Shown here one piece after another: positions 39,056-51,681 of a DNA stretch of 64,000 bases. Position numbers and translations under genes: made by a program. The stretch lies in assembly GCA_036346225.1 (NCBI GenBank), contig JARFIW010000942.1, positions 1,240,001 through 1,304,000 of the forward strand, read 5' to 3'. Position 1 is the first letter of the stretch. Each line of letters begins with the position of its first letter. Source of the DNA: Platerodrilus igneus (Eukaryota > Arthropoda > Insecta > Coleoptera > Lycidae). Under the pieces are notes generated by a model. It was not told the DNA's origin. It saw only the letters and a list, made by a program, of their open reading frames with translations, and made no database searches.

Positions 39056-40788
39056 CTATGTATTAACAGGAACTATCGAACCTCGACGTTGGGCCGTTCA
39101 ATAAAAATTGATATGATAACGCCGTTCTCGGTGTCAATGGCGTTTTCTACTTAACTCCACCTCTCTGTGTTTTCCTAATCAAATTTCACTCCCACTAATT
39201 TTATTATTATTCTACACAGAGTGCACAACCTTACGATGATCAATTTTTCTCTCTCTTACCCCTTTATGATTACCTCTTTGTTTGAATTATAAAATGAAGT
39301 TAATTAATTCCATATAATGAAAAGAAATATTATGTACAGGTTTTGAAAATTATTAAAATACACTCTTCAATCAATCAATATCATAAGTCTTATTTATCTC
39401 AAAATTAATATGCTTTGCAATTAATCTAAAGTCACCAAAAACTACTCTTTTTACCAAAGAAGCCTGGAATGTTCTAAACCCCTTTATAATCTTACGTACT
39501 TTTAACGTATGCCAAGTTTGTTGCTGACTCTGTTACACAAGTTTTAATAAATTCAGTAATAAAATTTAAAATAGAAAAATATCTTAAAACTAATAAGATC
39601 TAACCTGCTCTGCTTACTTCGTGCTTCTTTATTGATTCTCGCAACTCAAAATTATACCAAACTCGTCAACGCCTCAATTAGAATCTTCCATGCATTATTA
39701 TACCATCCATACACTCGGATTTATTACACACCCATTTAAATCATTACCATCGGCCTCAAATTATTGTCGTCACCCTCGAATTTATTATACACCCATTTGA
39801 AATTTTATCTATCCACTCGCTTGAATTATTATATTATTACACCTCGAATTATTGTAATCAACACCCTCGAATTTATTGTCATCCGCCTCAAATTTATTAT
39901 CATCTTACTTGAATTATGGTCATCTGCCTCAAATTATTACATCTATCTTGAATTATTGTCATCCGCCTCAAATTATTACATCTTACTCGAATCAGGATTA
40001 TGCACCCCTTTGGAATTTTATCTATCCACTCGGAGCCATTAATCGGCAAAAGAATTCTTCATGTTTGTATCACTTATCTGTCACTATACAATTTCACTAT
40101 TAAAATATTATTATGCATGACTTTTTGATTCAGAGTATCGTAGCTTGGCCTTGTTGAGTTAAAACTGAGTTCTGTTATCATTGCTCGCTGTTAATATATG
40201 GACTGATCCCCATTGGATGTGGGTTTGGCTTACAAGTCCGTCGCTAATTTTAACCAATGAGGTCTTTGTATTTCCTACACTTTAAGTGGTTTTCTGATGT
40301 AACAAATTCGTTTCTCAGGTAATGGTTGTTTGCTTCTAGATACCTCGTTATCAGACCATACGGTGTTTTGAGTAAATAATCGCTTTTCCATATTATACAA
40401 AAATACCTGATGCAATTTTAATTTCAATTTTCAAGTATGTTTATGTATTTACGCATCTTTAATTACATTTACTTATCAAAATGTTAATTGTTTCTACGCA
40501 CTTACACAAAGCTTTGTTAACTTTTTTCAATGCGTGTTTAATTACATTTATTATCATTCTCTTCTAAATACGCGTGCTTCTACTGAAAAATATCGTTGTT
40601 TGCATTACTTAAAATTACTAAAGCTCTATATACCGGGTATACAGGGTGTTAAATGCTTACTATTTACAAACTATCCCAATTACTCAATTTTTTACTAAAT
40701 AAATGCAGTTTTCTGCTTCCTATTGTAATTTATGATTACTAAACGACCATTGCTATAAAATACCCCCTTAAATAACACCTTATCACAG

Positions 40789-40790
<2 letters not shown>
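39053..40790 (+). mobile_element. Element A: (TA)n-flanked non-autonomous repeat
   Basis: The left end TTGCTATGTATTAACAGG and the right end CCCCCTTAAATAACACCTTA then TCACAGCAAT are both set against TA tracts. It shares CACAGAGTGCACAACCTTAC with element B (39218 versus 41268) and its right 300 bp with element C in reverse. It contains the AT-rich minisatellite at 39740-40045. No protein-coding region recognised. Confidence 0.65.
39740..40045 (+). repeat. Degenerate minisatellite (CCTCAAATTATT/CATC units)
   Basis: Imperfect repeats of about 20-40 bp built from GCCTCAAATTATT, CTCGAATTATTGTCATC and TTTTATCTATCCACTCG. The last appears twice, at about 39805 and 40015, marking a larger duplicated unit. 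Open frames here are repeat artefacts. Confidence 0.7.

Positions 40791-40819
<29 letters not shown>
40791..40819. repeat. (TA)n microsatellite
   Basis: About 14 TA units at the right end of element A. Confidence 0.95.
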
Positions 40820-40824
<5 letters not shown>

Positions 40825-41096
40825 CAGGTTATTTGCAGTCCGCAATAAGAAATTGGATATATAAAATAAGATATATCTGTAAACAAACTCTATGAAAATA
40901 ATAGAGTCTATTGACGAATACAAATCGGGCTGGTAGTTATATAGCCATTAACAAAACATTAGCTTATTACTTCATAGGGAGGAAACATCCACTGACCGAC
41001 GGTTTCGCTTTATTAAGCCTCCTCAGAGTGAAATAGTCTCCAAGAACCCTATGAAGTAATCGAGCTATTATACTGGTATAATTTGAAACAATCTCT

Positions 41097-41099
<3 letters not shown>
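40820..41099 (-). repeat. Penelope-like terminal segment with hammerhead-like core
   Basis: Read on the minus strand around 41030-40985 it gives CTGAGGA, GGCTTAATAAAGC and GAAACC, the order of a hammerhead core (CUGANGA, stem II, GAAA). The same segment is related to both arms at 54.7-56.3 kb (shared ACTATTTC-TTCTG and TGTTAATGRCTAT blocks). It lies between two TA tracts. Confidence 0.5.

Positions 41100-41150
<51 letters not shown>
41100..41150. repeat. (TA)n microsatellite
   Basis: About 25 TA units before element B. Confidence 0.95.
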
Positions 41151-41153
<3 letters not shown>

Positions 41154-43215
41154 CTATGATAACGCTGCATGTCGATGTAATTAACGTTCAGTTTCCTGCT
41201 GCCTGCCACCGCTCTGTCTTTAAACAACCTAAAATTTAAATATGCCTTGACTAGCCCAGTCTAATCCACACAGTGCACAACGTTACAATAACAAAGAATT
41301 TACCTCCCTTTTTATGTAATACTTTTCTATTTGAATGAGACAAACAAAATTGACCAAGATTTGTATAATGACAAGGAAAGAATATATACACTTTACAGCT
41401 TAATATGATTCACTATTCGACAAAATAAACCCCAGAATCAAATAACAATAATATCAATTTGTTTATCCCCAAAATTATAGCTCCCTTTAGTTAGTTTAAA
41501 GCCAGTAAAATGATACTGTACACTATTGGAAACACCCTTGAACGTTCAATGACTTTTCCCCTTTACGTAAATTTTCATGTATAAGAAGATTTTTGATGAC
41601 CCTTTACATAAACATTCTTGTATAATAGAAAAATGTAGTAAATGTTCAATAAAAAAGAAAATAATGCCTTATGCTATTTAGATAATGTTCTGACCTGTAG
41701 TTTTCCTCGTGTCTCTTTTTGTTGTCCCTATTCATGGATCTGCTACTGCGTGCTGTTAACCAGTACCTCTGGATTGCTTTCAGTTCAGTTCACTTGTTGA
41801 TTTTATAGTACTGCTTGGCCAAACACCCATTCAATGCTTAGAACAATCCTCCGTTTTGTGCTCCGATGTGTAGATGCAAACCAATATTTTTATGCAATTT
41901 TAGACCGATTTAAATTCAGATTTATTCGCAAATTTAGATTCATCCCTAGAGTTTTCCCAAATTTTTCTAGAGCCGTTATCCAGTTAACAGCAAAACTTCT
42001 TTCGTATATTTTTCACTGTTTAATTTCAAAATTTTTCTATCACTTCTTCTACGGAATATAATTATTTAATTTTTCTATGTTCACTTTTACGTAAATTTTT
42101 AATTTGAACTGATATGAAGCGTGATCAGGGTGAAGGAAGACTGCTAGTTTATCAAATTTGACTGATATATAAAGCAACGCCGCCATCTGACACCATTGGT
42201 TATCGGCGTTCTTTGGTCAAAGTTTAAGGCATGCTATAGGATATTGTCCATACTCTGGGCTTTCTCAGGTATGAATTTGATAAAAGCCAGCCGAAACAAT
42301 GCTGTCGGTCACGTAGGCGTCGCCGTGGATCAATGTAGTAAGCGTAAGACTACGGATCCCAAGGTCCCGGGTTCAAATCCCGACACGGCCGACTGCTTGA
42401 AAAATGGCAGGTGAGCATTTTTCACAAAAATTACGCCCTCGTTCGGATGTGAGGTTAAATGGAGGTCCCGTGTGTGAGTGTTGTCACGCACGTTAAAGAT
42501 CCCTACCTTGCCTGGAACGGCAAGGGTTCGGCAAAATTCTAAATTTCCAGGCAACAAAAAACTCGCCTCCTGGCCAATGTAGTACCTACAGGTGGAGCAT
42601 TGGAAATCTAAATGAACTGTCGGTCACGTAGTATTCAAGTTCTATATAGTGGATTTCTATAAACTATGTATTTTGATCCGTCTGTTTTGTGTTGTTATAG
42701 GAAATTTTAACTCTACTTCCGTAAACAAACTTATGGCTTTATGTTTGTCAATATAATGTTTTAGGTTTTGTTAAAAGTCACATAGGCGAAATTTCTATAA
42801 CGACATAAATTGAAATGCTTTTATTTGCATCCTGCATTTCCGAAACGTATTTGTTTTGAAAGGTGTGTTTATTACCAGAAAGGTTTGTTATTTCTTTGCA
42901 CTATTGTGTGTTTAATTTAACAGAATTCGTATCATGACTTTCTAGCTTTCAATGCTTTTAATGCGTATTTATTTAGAATTTATGAATGCTTTTCTGGTTT
43001 AAAATAAGTTTGATTGTGTACAGAGTTATTTATCTTACTGAATGTGGTTGAACTATTGAAGGATGAGCTTCCTCGTATTAATTAAAGTTAACTGTGATGT
43101 TTATACAGTGTGTTAAATGTTTGTTTTTTGCATAATTTGCGAATTACGTACTTTTCATAATAAAATTGTTTAGTTTTCTAGCTTTTAGTAATACCCCCAA
43201 ATAACCCTATTATAG

Positions 43216-43217
<2 letters not shown>
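41151..43217 (+). mobile_element. Element B: (TA)n-flanked non-autonomous repeat
   Basis: Same family and orientation as element A. The left end is TTGCTATGATAACGCTGCAT and the right end is ACCCCCAAATAACCCTATTA then TAGCAAT. It is interrupted by a SINE at 42317-42616. Shares the CATTTAACACMCTGTATA word near its right end with elements A and C. No coding region seen. Confidence 0.6.
42317..42616 (+). repeat. Full-length tRNA-derived SINE with 15-bp target duplication
   Basis: A 300-bp body flanked by CTGTCGGTCACGTAG at 42302-42316 and 42617-42631. The first 75 bp are tRNA-like, with A-box-like GTGGATCAATGTAGT and B box GGTTCAAATCCC, so RNA polymerase III transcription is expected. The middle has ATTTTTCACAAAAATTACGC and CGTTAAAGATCCCTACCTTG. 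The tail ends GGAGCATTGGAAATCTAAAT and has no long poly(A). Confidence 0.9.

Positions 43218-43259
<42 letters not shown>
43218..43259. repeat. (TA)n microsatellite
   Basis: About 21 TA units, followed by TTGATGTGATTAAAGC, a weaker match to the element ends. Confidence 0.95.
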
Positions 43260-43261
<2 letters not shown>

Positions 43262-45693
43262 ATGTGATTAAAGCTCATAGTCATATTACATCATATGATA
43301 AACATGACTTCATAAATTTGAGCAAATTTGAGAAAGAATCAATTTGTTAGATATTTAGGCGTATAGAAAACGCATTTGTAAAGTGCACAGTAAAAAAAAT
43401 ATCATTTATGTTTGCCACATAAAAACCGTGATTATTAGATAAGTTAGATAACAAGAGGCATGTTATAGATAAAAATAAAGGTATTTATTACGTTCGACGC
43501 ATAAACAATTGGTTATTAAAATAGTTTGACCCATAATTTTATAATAAAAGCATTGTGTTTAGTGAAATTTACGTTCAAATGCATTTAAATATTCAATACA
43601 TGTTATAACAAGAAATTCACATGACTAAATGTTCTAAAAGAAATTTCAGTATCAATTTGTGGTCAAATGTGTGTCAATTTTATGAAAAGTCGCATGTTCA
43701 TTTAATCACAAGTACGTTAGTATTTTAATTGAAAGCATATTTAATCAAATCTGATACCTTAAGGCATAAAAAGCGTATTAAATGCCCCCGGGTTCTAGAA
43801 CGATCAAATATTGAAGTAAAATATGTAAACGATCCACCCAATTATTAAATATCTCGATGCTGTAGCGAAACAATGAATTTTAAATTCTTGAATAAATTGG
43901 AAATCGGACAAACATATGTAAGTGACATACTTACATTCTCGAATAAAGATCTCAACTCACCAGACACATGAATAACTACGCGATCAATGGCGAACACTCT
44001 CGAATCTGTTATGTCAGAGAGAGCTTGCTTTATTTAAAGGCTAGTCGGTGCTTTGTACAGATCAGTGTTGATTGAAACTTTGACGTTCACATACTGTCAG
44101 TGTAATTATATAATATGTTACGTAGTTAAATTAGTACACAAAATGTACAATATTTGATAGTAATAATTATTTAAATATATTAAGATGGAAGATAGACGAT
44201 TTGAAACCAATTACAAACTGTTGTAAGAGAAAATTTACTTAAAGATACGAAAATAAATTAAAGATCAATGTGTATATGGAATGGATGTTTGCATGAAAAT
44301 TTTTACTTTTTAAAACCATTTAATGGAAGATGGAACATGGATTGGTAATTAAATATTTTGGAAAAGTCAAAGCTGGTAAATGTAAGCCAAGCAACAAAAG
44401 GATACAACAATAAAATTTAAATTCATTTGTTTAGGTATTTTAAGTGATTTATAGACTCATATATTTTTTTAATTTAAGTTTCATAGTAAGACGTGTGTAA
44501 ATGTCAACTTATTGTAATCGAAATTGTTAATACTTACTCAAATGCATTTATCTGCATTTATCTAAGAGAAAGTAGTTTGGTTAGAGGTTCACATTTCTGC
44601 AATCGCTGCAATTTCAGCTAGTTCAGGAGCTTATAAGAAATTATCTTTAAAATTTTATAGAAGCTTGTGGAATTTACATTTTGTAAAGGGGTTATTTCAC
44701 CATAATGTTAAATCAGAATGAGTAAATAAACCAAACGCATAGTATATAAATGACAATAGGGGTTGTACACTAGTTGTATTCAATTAGAAAAATCACGGAT
44801 AAAAAGTCAGGGACATTACGATCCACGATAATATTTGTATCAATTTAGATGGGAGTTCAAGAAACCCAAACAACCACATAATAATAAAATGTCATAAAAC
44901 TGAATGCGTTTACACGATCTGAAAACATTGGCCTTGACCCTACGAAAGCATTAGACGCATAACGTGTGAAAACGGAATTCGGAATTTTAACAAAGAATGC
45001 GAGATTAAAAGGACTAAGTTTGAACGGAATTAGTATACAGAGGTGATCAGAAAGAGTACGAACTTATGAGTCAGTGACGTGTACGTAGGCCGTTGTACAG
45101 TGCTCATATCAAATTATTTTGAACTGTACTGGATATCTAGAGACCAGTAAGAAAAATACGTGAATCGTGGATTTATATTTGTATTGGTCGGGGTGATTAA
45201 TAGGGCAAGGGTGTCGAATTGGTTTTACTGATCAATTGTAGTTGAAATTTTGTGGTCATACAGTGCCAAAGGAGTACACACCAGATATATTTTTGACGTC
45301 CCCCCTGGACATTCTATATCATTAATTAGAAGAATCATTTGGAACATTAGAACTGTGAGTATTGTATGAGCTTTTTGTTTGTTTATGACGTATAATTATG
45401 TTTTTGTGGATTTAAAATGAAAATAGCATGTATCTATGTAGCGGGAAATTAATATTTCGTTACATAGGTATTCTGTTGGACTGTGAAATAACAACGGAAA
45501 TAGTTTTGTTTAAATTTAAGCAATATTATTAGAGAAAGAAGTTTGAATAATTTAAAATGGTTAAGAAATATGTACGTGTAAGCTCAAGTGTGAAATTATG
45601 TTAGCTAACGAGTGTATACTCCTTATTTTAAATGGTCAATGAAATGGTTAAACGTGAACAGTTGGGATTGGACGGTATTGTTGTTTGAAGTAT
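43260..45693. other. ELL intron 1, nothing recognised
   Basis: AT-rich DNA. A further (TA)n-family element may start at 43260, but its other end was not found. No exon pattern. Confidence 0.35.
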
Positions 45694-46335
45694 TGTAGTA
45701 CTTATGCGTGGAGCATTGGAAAATCAAATGTAGTAGAGGACGGCTTTGTGGCTTAGTAGTGTGTGACTAATAAACCCAAGGTCCCGGGTTTGAATCCCAA
45801 CACGAACCACTTGCGAAAAGTTAGGCCAGTATTTTCCAGAAAAATACGCCCTCGTTTAAATGAGAGGTAAAATGTAAGTCCAGTGGGTGTGTTGTCACCC
45901 GCATTGAAGATCACTACCTTGCTTGGAACGGCAAGGATTCGGCAAAATTCAAAATTTTCAGGTAAAAAAACTCGTTTTCTGGCCAATTTAATACCTTTGG
46001 GTGCAGGAGCATCGGAAAATCAAATATAGGATATTCTTATTAGAGACGGTTCCGTGGCTTTAGTTGGAATGCGTGTAACTTCTAAGCTCAAGGTCCTGGG
46101 TTCGAATCCCGACACAGTGTACTTGAAAAATGTTAGGTGAACATTTTTCACAAAAATACGTTCTCGTTCGGACGAGATAAAATGTAGGTACCGTGTGTGT
46201 TGTTATGCACATTAAAGATCCTTGCCTTGCTTGAAACAGCAAGGGTTTGGCAAAATTCAAAATTTCTAGGTAAAAAAACTCACTTCCTGGCCAATGTAGT
46301 ATCTTCGGGTGGAGCATTAGAAATTCAAATGCAGT
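45694..46335 (+). repeat. Head-to-tail SINE array: tail fragment plus two full copies
   Basis: A SINE tail (45694-45734, GGAGCATTGGAAAATCAAAT) is followed directly by a full copy (about 45735-46028, A box TGGCTTAGTAG, B box GGTTTGAATCCC) and a second full copy (about 46041-46335, A box GTGGCTTTAGTTGG, B box GGTTCGAATCCC). The copies have different substitutions, so they are old. Confidence 0.85.
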
Positions 46336-48285
46336 GTATTGTTGTTAGTGGCATTTCCAAATAAATGGGATTTAAAATGTCATCTAGATCAATCGTGGAA
46401 AAATTAGAACAATGTAATGGTAGTAGTATTATTTATGGATTAATGTTTTCTTCTTTTTGGAGTTCTGTTAATAATATCTGGTCAGTAGGATGTCGATTAG
46501 GTTTGTTTTATTTAAGGTTAATGCACGTGCCATGATATATTTCGAAATTTACTGTTAGTAGTCCAAATTTAGATGGAATTTTATTTGTAGTTAGATATAA
46601 TAAAAGTAAAGGTAAGCATTGTTAAAGGAAATTTAGCCATTCTAATGAAGAAGTCATATTTTGGGAAATGCTTTTATTTTGAGAAATTGTTTTAATTTGA
46701 TAAAACGTTAAAGGAGTGTTTTTAAGGTGTGATTACAAAAGGTAAAAGATGAGAGAATGAAGTTCAAGAAAACCGACATTAAGGAGGCTTATCGGCCATT
46801 TTACATTTTAGATTTTTTTAATTTTCTCATAGGAACTCACTCCCGCACCACTGAATGTTAGCCGGTGTATCCTTGTTGGGTTCCCGCCCCTTCTGGGCAA
46901 TTTGAAATTTATAAGGTAACGTCATTTTCAACCGTAACAAAAAAGTACAAATCATTTTTAACCAACGCTACAATTTAATCAGCAAGCAGTTTCCATATGT
47001 CATCAATCATATTTCTTCAATAATATTTTTATAACATTGTGCGTTTACAATTTAGAAGATATTTGTGTATAAGTGTAATATAATATGGTTAATGCTTATA
47101 AAATTTGTGTATATCACTATTAATAATTAAGTTGAACATTATTAGTTTAATACATTTGTTATTGGGTAATATTTTTATTATAACACAATAAGCAGAAGGC
47201 GTTAAAAAAGGTTCACAATGTTGCAATGGACTATGAAGTAAATGAAAAAGAAATACATATGAAGGTAACATGAAAAAGTTGAAGCTATAGAAATAATTGA
47301 TAGTAGGGGATCACAACGTACCCAAAAAGTTTAACCATAGATACCCCACAATAATAAGTCGATTTCCAAAAGACATGATAAAAGGAAGCGATATACAAGT
47401 TTTTGGAATAACAATATTAAATACTAAAAATAATTAACATAGTACAATTTAATAATTCTTAAATGCTACTTAATGGGATGAGTGCATCAATCGACTCAAT
47501 ATTTGGACGACATATAATATATACACAATTTCAACATATTACTGGTAAACAACAGTTACAGATGTACTTCAGTTCAACATGTTATCATACAGAGGTCGTA
47601 ATAATATTACACAAATTTTCAATGCCAAATAAACAAACGACTCAATAAGTAAATCAAGCATAACTTGTGAAATCCAGATAGTTAAGGTAGATACAAAGCT
47701 AATGGCTGCATCCTCATATTATGGTCATTTTTGCACAACATATATTATATATTAGTTTTTCTGTATGCATCTCAGAATCCTCTTTGGTTGATTGACCTAT
47801 TTACTGCAAATTAGCAGCGGATTTCGATGAGTTAGTGTACAATATTATACAGGAAACATTAAGAAATGGTTCAGTTTGGTAACCCAAGATAATCTGCTTC
47901 AAACATGGCATTCTTTCACATCAACTTGTCAAAACCCCCAAATAGCCGAACGTTTTCATTGGTTGAGGCAATGACCGCATATTCTTTGAAACGTGTGCCC
48001 ACAGATTACATACAGTAAACTATAGGTTGTTCACCTACTAGTGCATGGAAATTCAACAAATGCTCTCTTACCTGTCATAACCTATTTATATTACAAAAAT
48101 AATGATGGGAAAAACATTCCCATTAGCACTGGAAATCCCCTATACCTAATATTGAGATTAAGCTTGCAATTCCAAAAAAGAAGCAAAACAAACAAAAGCT
48201 GTTAATTTTTGTTTATTGAAGTGCATTTTGACCCATCAAATCTAGTTTCATTGAAAAATGATTCCTTCCTGTTGCCGCTGAAGAT
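46336..48285. other. ELL intron 1, nothing recognised
   Basis: AT-rich DNA without recognisable coding or repeat structure. The short block 46840-46920 (CCCGCACCACTGAATG) resembles 53510-53560 (CCCACCCTTACCACTGAACG), so it may be an unclassified repeat. Confidence 0.35.
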
Positions 48286-48890
48286 GCATATTATTAACAT
48301 TACGCTTGATTTTCCAATGCTTCACCCAAAGGTACTACATTGGCCAGGAAGCGAATTTTTTTATCTGGAAATTTTGAATTTTGTTGAACCCTTGCTGTTT
48401 CAAGCAAGGTACGGATCTTTTTGCATGACAACACACACAGGACCTCCATTTTTCCTCTCATTTGAACAAGGGCGTATTTTTGTGAAAAATGCTCTCCTAA
48501 CATTTTTCAAGTGGACTGTGTCGGGATTTGAGTCAGGGACCTTGGGCATAGAAGTTACACATACCAATTATGCCACGGAACCGCCGCATATTATTAACAC
48601 TACATTTGATTTTTTCCAATGCTTCACCCGAACGTACTATATTGTGCAGGAAGCGAGTTTTTTACTTGGAAATTTTGAATTTTGTCGAACTCTTGCTGTT
48701 CCAAGCAAGGTTGGGATGACATGACAACACACACGGGATCTACATTTTACCTCTCTTCTGATTGAGGGTGTATTTTTGTGAAAAATGCTCGCCTAACATT
48801 TTACAAGCGGATCGTGTCGGAATTCTAATCCGGGCATAGTAGTCACACACATACCAACTATGTCACGGATCCGCCTGCATGTTAATAACA
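48286..48890 (-). repeat. Tandem SINE dimer with triplicated flank
   Basis: Two reverse-strand SINE copies (about 48305-48585 and 48604-48876). The 14-bp flank GCATATTATTAACA occurs at 48286, again at 48586 (exactly 300 bp on) and in altered form GCATGTTAATAACA at 48877. This is what a tandem duplication of SINE plus target site would leave. Confidence 0.85.
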
Positions 48891-50782
48891 GCAGTGGTAA
48901 TGCATTCACATAATTTGTCAACAATTTTCAGTATGAGGTATTACATTTTTGTTAAATATTCGAAGGTGGAGGAATTATATTTGGGTGATCATAGTGGATA
49001 AGTGCTAATCCATTTTGTTCTGTTATAATTACTTCAAAAAAGCTCTGACTTCTACACAAAAATGTATTGACGCACGATGGTGTAAACACACACTAAAGGC
49101 ACATCTTTATTGAACCCAACTAGTCAAAATGCCAGATATTGTTGACTTCTTCTGATTTGACAAAATGACCGATCTAATTAAGGATGTCATTGACATTCTA
49201 TGTTTAAACATTTGTTACAGGTAAAATGAGCGGTAAGTTAATAAATTTTGATTTGCTCCGAAGGAACGGAGATGTCGTAACCATATAATGGTGCATCAGC
49301 TTACCTTAAAAACTCTTATTCTGTCATATTTAAAGAAGTTTCTCAAAATAAAATGCTTCTTACAAATAAGATTCAATTACTAGGTAGCCGGATTTCCTTT
49401 ACAATTAGCTGACTTTACCTAGTTCCTAAATAAATTCAAATAAAATTCTACCTAAACTTAAATTCATTTAACAGTAAATAATTTTAATATATATACACAA
49501 TATACTTTTATTAAAAGTACCTACATTTCTTAACTTCAGGTCAGGTATTATTAAATGATAACATCAAATCCAGCAATAATAGTATCACTCCAAACTTTTT
49601 ATGTTTTTCATATTAAATTATATAACATTATAAATCCATTTTTTTTAACTGCCTTTAATAACATAGAAAACAGTTAAATATAAACTTTCCTTTTATCCCA
49701 TACAAAATAGTAAAGTTGCATATTTTAATTAATACTAAATTTCACCAATAAAACTCATTTTAAAATCAATATACACATTTCCGTTGATTAATTCCACAAA
49801 TTAATTATTTTCACTTTAATTAATTTCTTGTTTCATAAATACAAACAATAACAATAAACCTTTTCAGGCCACAAATGCATACTTAAGAATTCTAAACATA
49901 AAAGCTCGTAAGTACTCAGTTTTATTTTAGGTTATTTACCAACACCCATGTTTTTCTTACAACCATTTCTTACATTATCCAATAACAGAAACTCCTTGAA
50001 CCAAACTTACCAAAAATCCTAATTATTGGAAGGGCGAACTAACTAAATTCCTAACCCCTTTTCTTGAATCGATCATAACGACATTACTTCCATGAACCCT
50101 TGAATTGAAATCTATTTCCTTTGTATGCATAGTTCAACAAATTAAGTTGCACACCACGTTTTCTCCTGTAGGAAATCAATATTCTTATCTTAGAACTCTG
50201 TACTTTCACTTTAATTTTTAACTTGTTCTCGTACCATCCTCCAGCCCCATCCCCATTCCCCACGGTCACATGTCTTTGTATTGCTACATTTTCGATGTGT
50301 TCTTATTACCGGTTCGTGAATAATTAATTAATTTCTTTGTCGGATGTAATTATTGTCATTTAATTTCTTCTACTTTTTTATGATGTTAGGGGTTCTTGTC
50401 ATAGTGCAATCTTCCTATTGAGTCTGTGGATTAAATCCTGGAGAAAGTACTAGTGGAATCGTGTGATTTACTTTTGTTAACGTTTGTGTTTACTTCTGTT
50501 TTTGTACTATTATTGGAATACATTGTAACATATTGTATGAAAAGATTAAATCATTTGCAATCTGATATCTGTAAACTTTCCCTACTCAGTTACTAGATTT
50601 TTACATTGTAATAAATTTAGTCCGAGGCTTTCTTTATCTCCTACATTGATTCTAATTTATTTAACTGAAATTTGTAAAAAGCTCTCGTATATTTGAGATG
50701 CATATTAATGAATTTATTGTTATTTGCCTAATAATTTTATAGCTTTCTTTAAAAAAGACATGTTTTGTGATGAAACTTTAGT
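48891..50782. other. ELL intron 1, nothing recognised
   Basis: AT-rich DNA with no recognisable gene or repeat end. Confidence 0.35.
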
Positions 50783-51075
50783 AGACCTGTGGCTTATTTA
50801 GCATGCATGTGACTACTAAGCCCAAGGTCACGGGTTGGAATCCTGACACGGACCGCTTAAAAAAACGGTAGGCGACCATTTTTCACAAAAATACGCATTC
50901 GTTCGGATGATAGGTAAAATGTAGATCCTGTGCGTGTTGTCGCGCATGTTAAAAATTTGTACCTTGCTTGGAACAGCAAGGGTTCGGCAAAATTAAAAAT
51001 TTTCATGTTAAAAAGAACTTGCTGCCTGGCCAATGTAGTACTTTCAGGTGGAACATTGGAAAATCAAATGTAGTG
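50783..51075 (+). repeat. tRNA-derived SINE, full length
   Basis: A-box-like TGTGGCTTATTTAGC, decayed B box GGTTGGAATCCT, then the family middle and tail (GGAACATTGGAAAATCAAAT). Boundaries approximate. Confidence 0.85.
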
Positions 51076-51638
51076 TGAAATTTTACTGAAGTAAATCTTA
51101 GGTGTACCTTTTTTGTGATTTAAAATAATTTATGATCCTAAGTACCATACTAATTTGTGTTATATAGAAACAAAATGTTTTTGTAGATTTTACATTTATG
51201 ATTTGAATAGAACTACCAATTTTTTGCAATCTTATGCCTACTGAACGCTACTATACATGAAATCCGAATTGTACAGGGTGCTATACACGGATTCCGAATT
51301 ATACACGGTGCTTCACTGTTAATAAGTCCGCTTAAGATTGTTTTCTCATTTTGCCTTGGTTTTTTATTTACCGTGATGCCCATGTGTTACACATTAACAC
51401 ACAAACTAAACTGGAAGAGGTCCGAAACAATCATATGTAAATTGTTGTGTCCAAATGTGCGCATTTGCAAATTGGTTATTCCAAAATGCATTAAAATTGT
51501 TTAAAGTAAAAACACGTTTTAGGCAAATCCAACGCACTTCTTGACCACGATATGAGTATAAATTTCTTGCTACCCTGTATACTGAACCATGTCCATCAAC
51601 TTTACTTTTTTGTCATTCAATGGTGATCTCCAAATTCC

Positions 51639-51641
<3 letters not shown>
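51076..51641. other. AT-rich DNA with a short duplicated unit
   Basis: At 51247-51313 an approximately 33-bp unit built on CTATACA-GRATTCCGAATT-TACA-GGTG is present twice. Otherwise no feature recognised. Confidence 0.4.

Positions 51642-51680
<39 letters not shown>
51642..51680. repeat. (TA)n microsatellite
   Basis: About 19 TA units followed by GCAGTATATACG. Confidence 0.95.

Positions 51681-51681
<1 letters not shown>

Noticed and set aside
40967..41227. Frames rich in Tyr-Ile repeats (also 51570, 58900)
   Set aside because: Translations of (TA)n microsatellites.
42330..42557. 75-codon minus-strand frame (NLEFCRTLAVPGKVGIFNV-like)
   Set aside because: The same words recur wherever the SINE occurs (16.96, 45.75, 46.06, 48.2 kb); it is antisense translation of the SINE, not a gene.
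46090..46125. tRNA gene (B box GGTTCGAATCCC)
   Set aside because: Part of a 300-bp SINE repeated several times; the cloverleaf is decayed and followed by a SINE body, so it is tRNA-derived, not a tRNA gene.
48209..48724. 171-codon plus-strand frame
   Set aside because: It spans two antisense SINE copies; its length comes from the repeat dimer.
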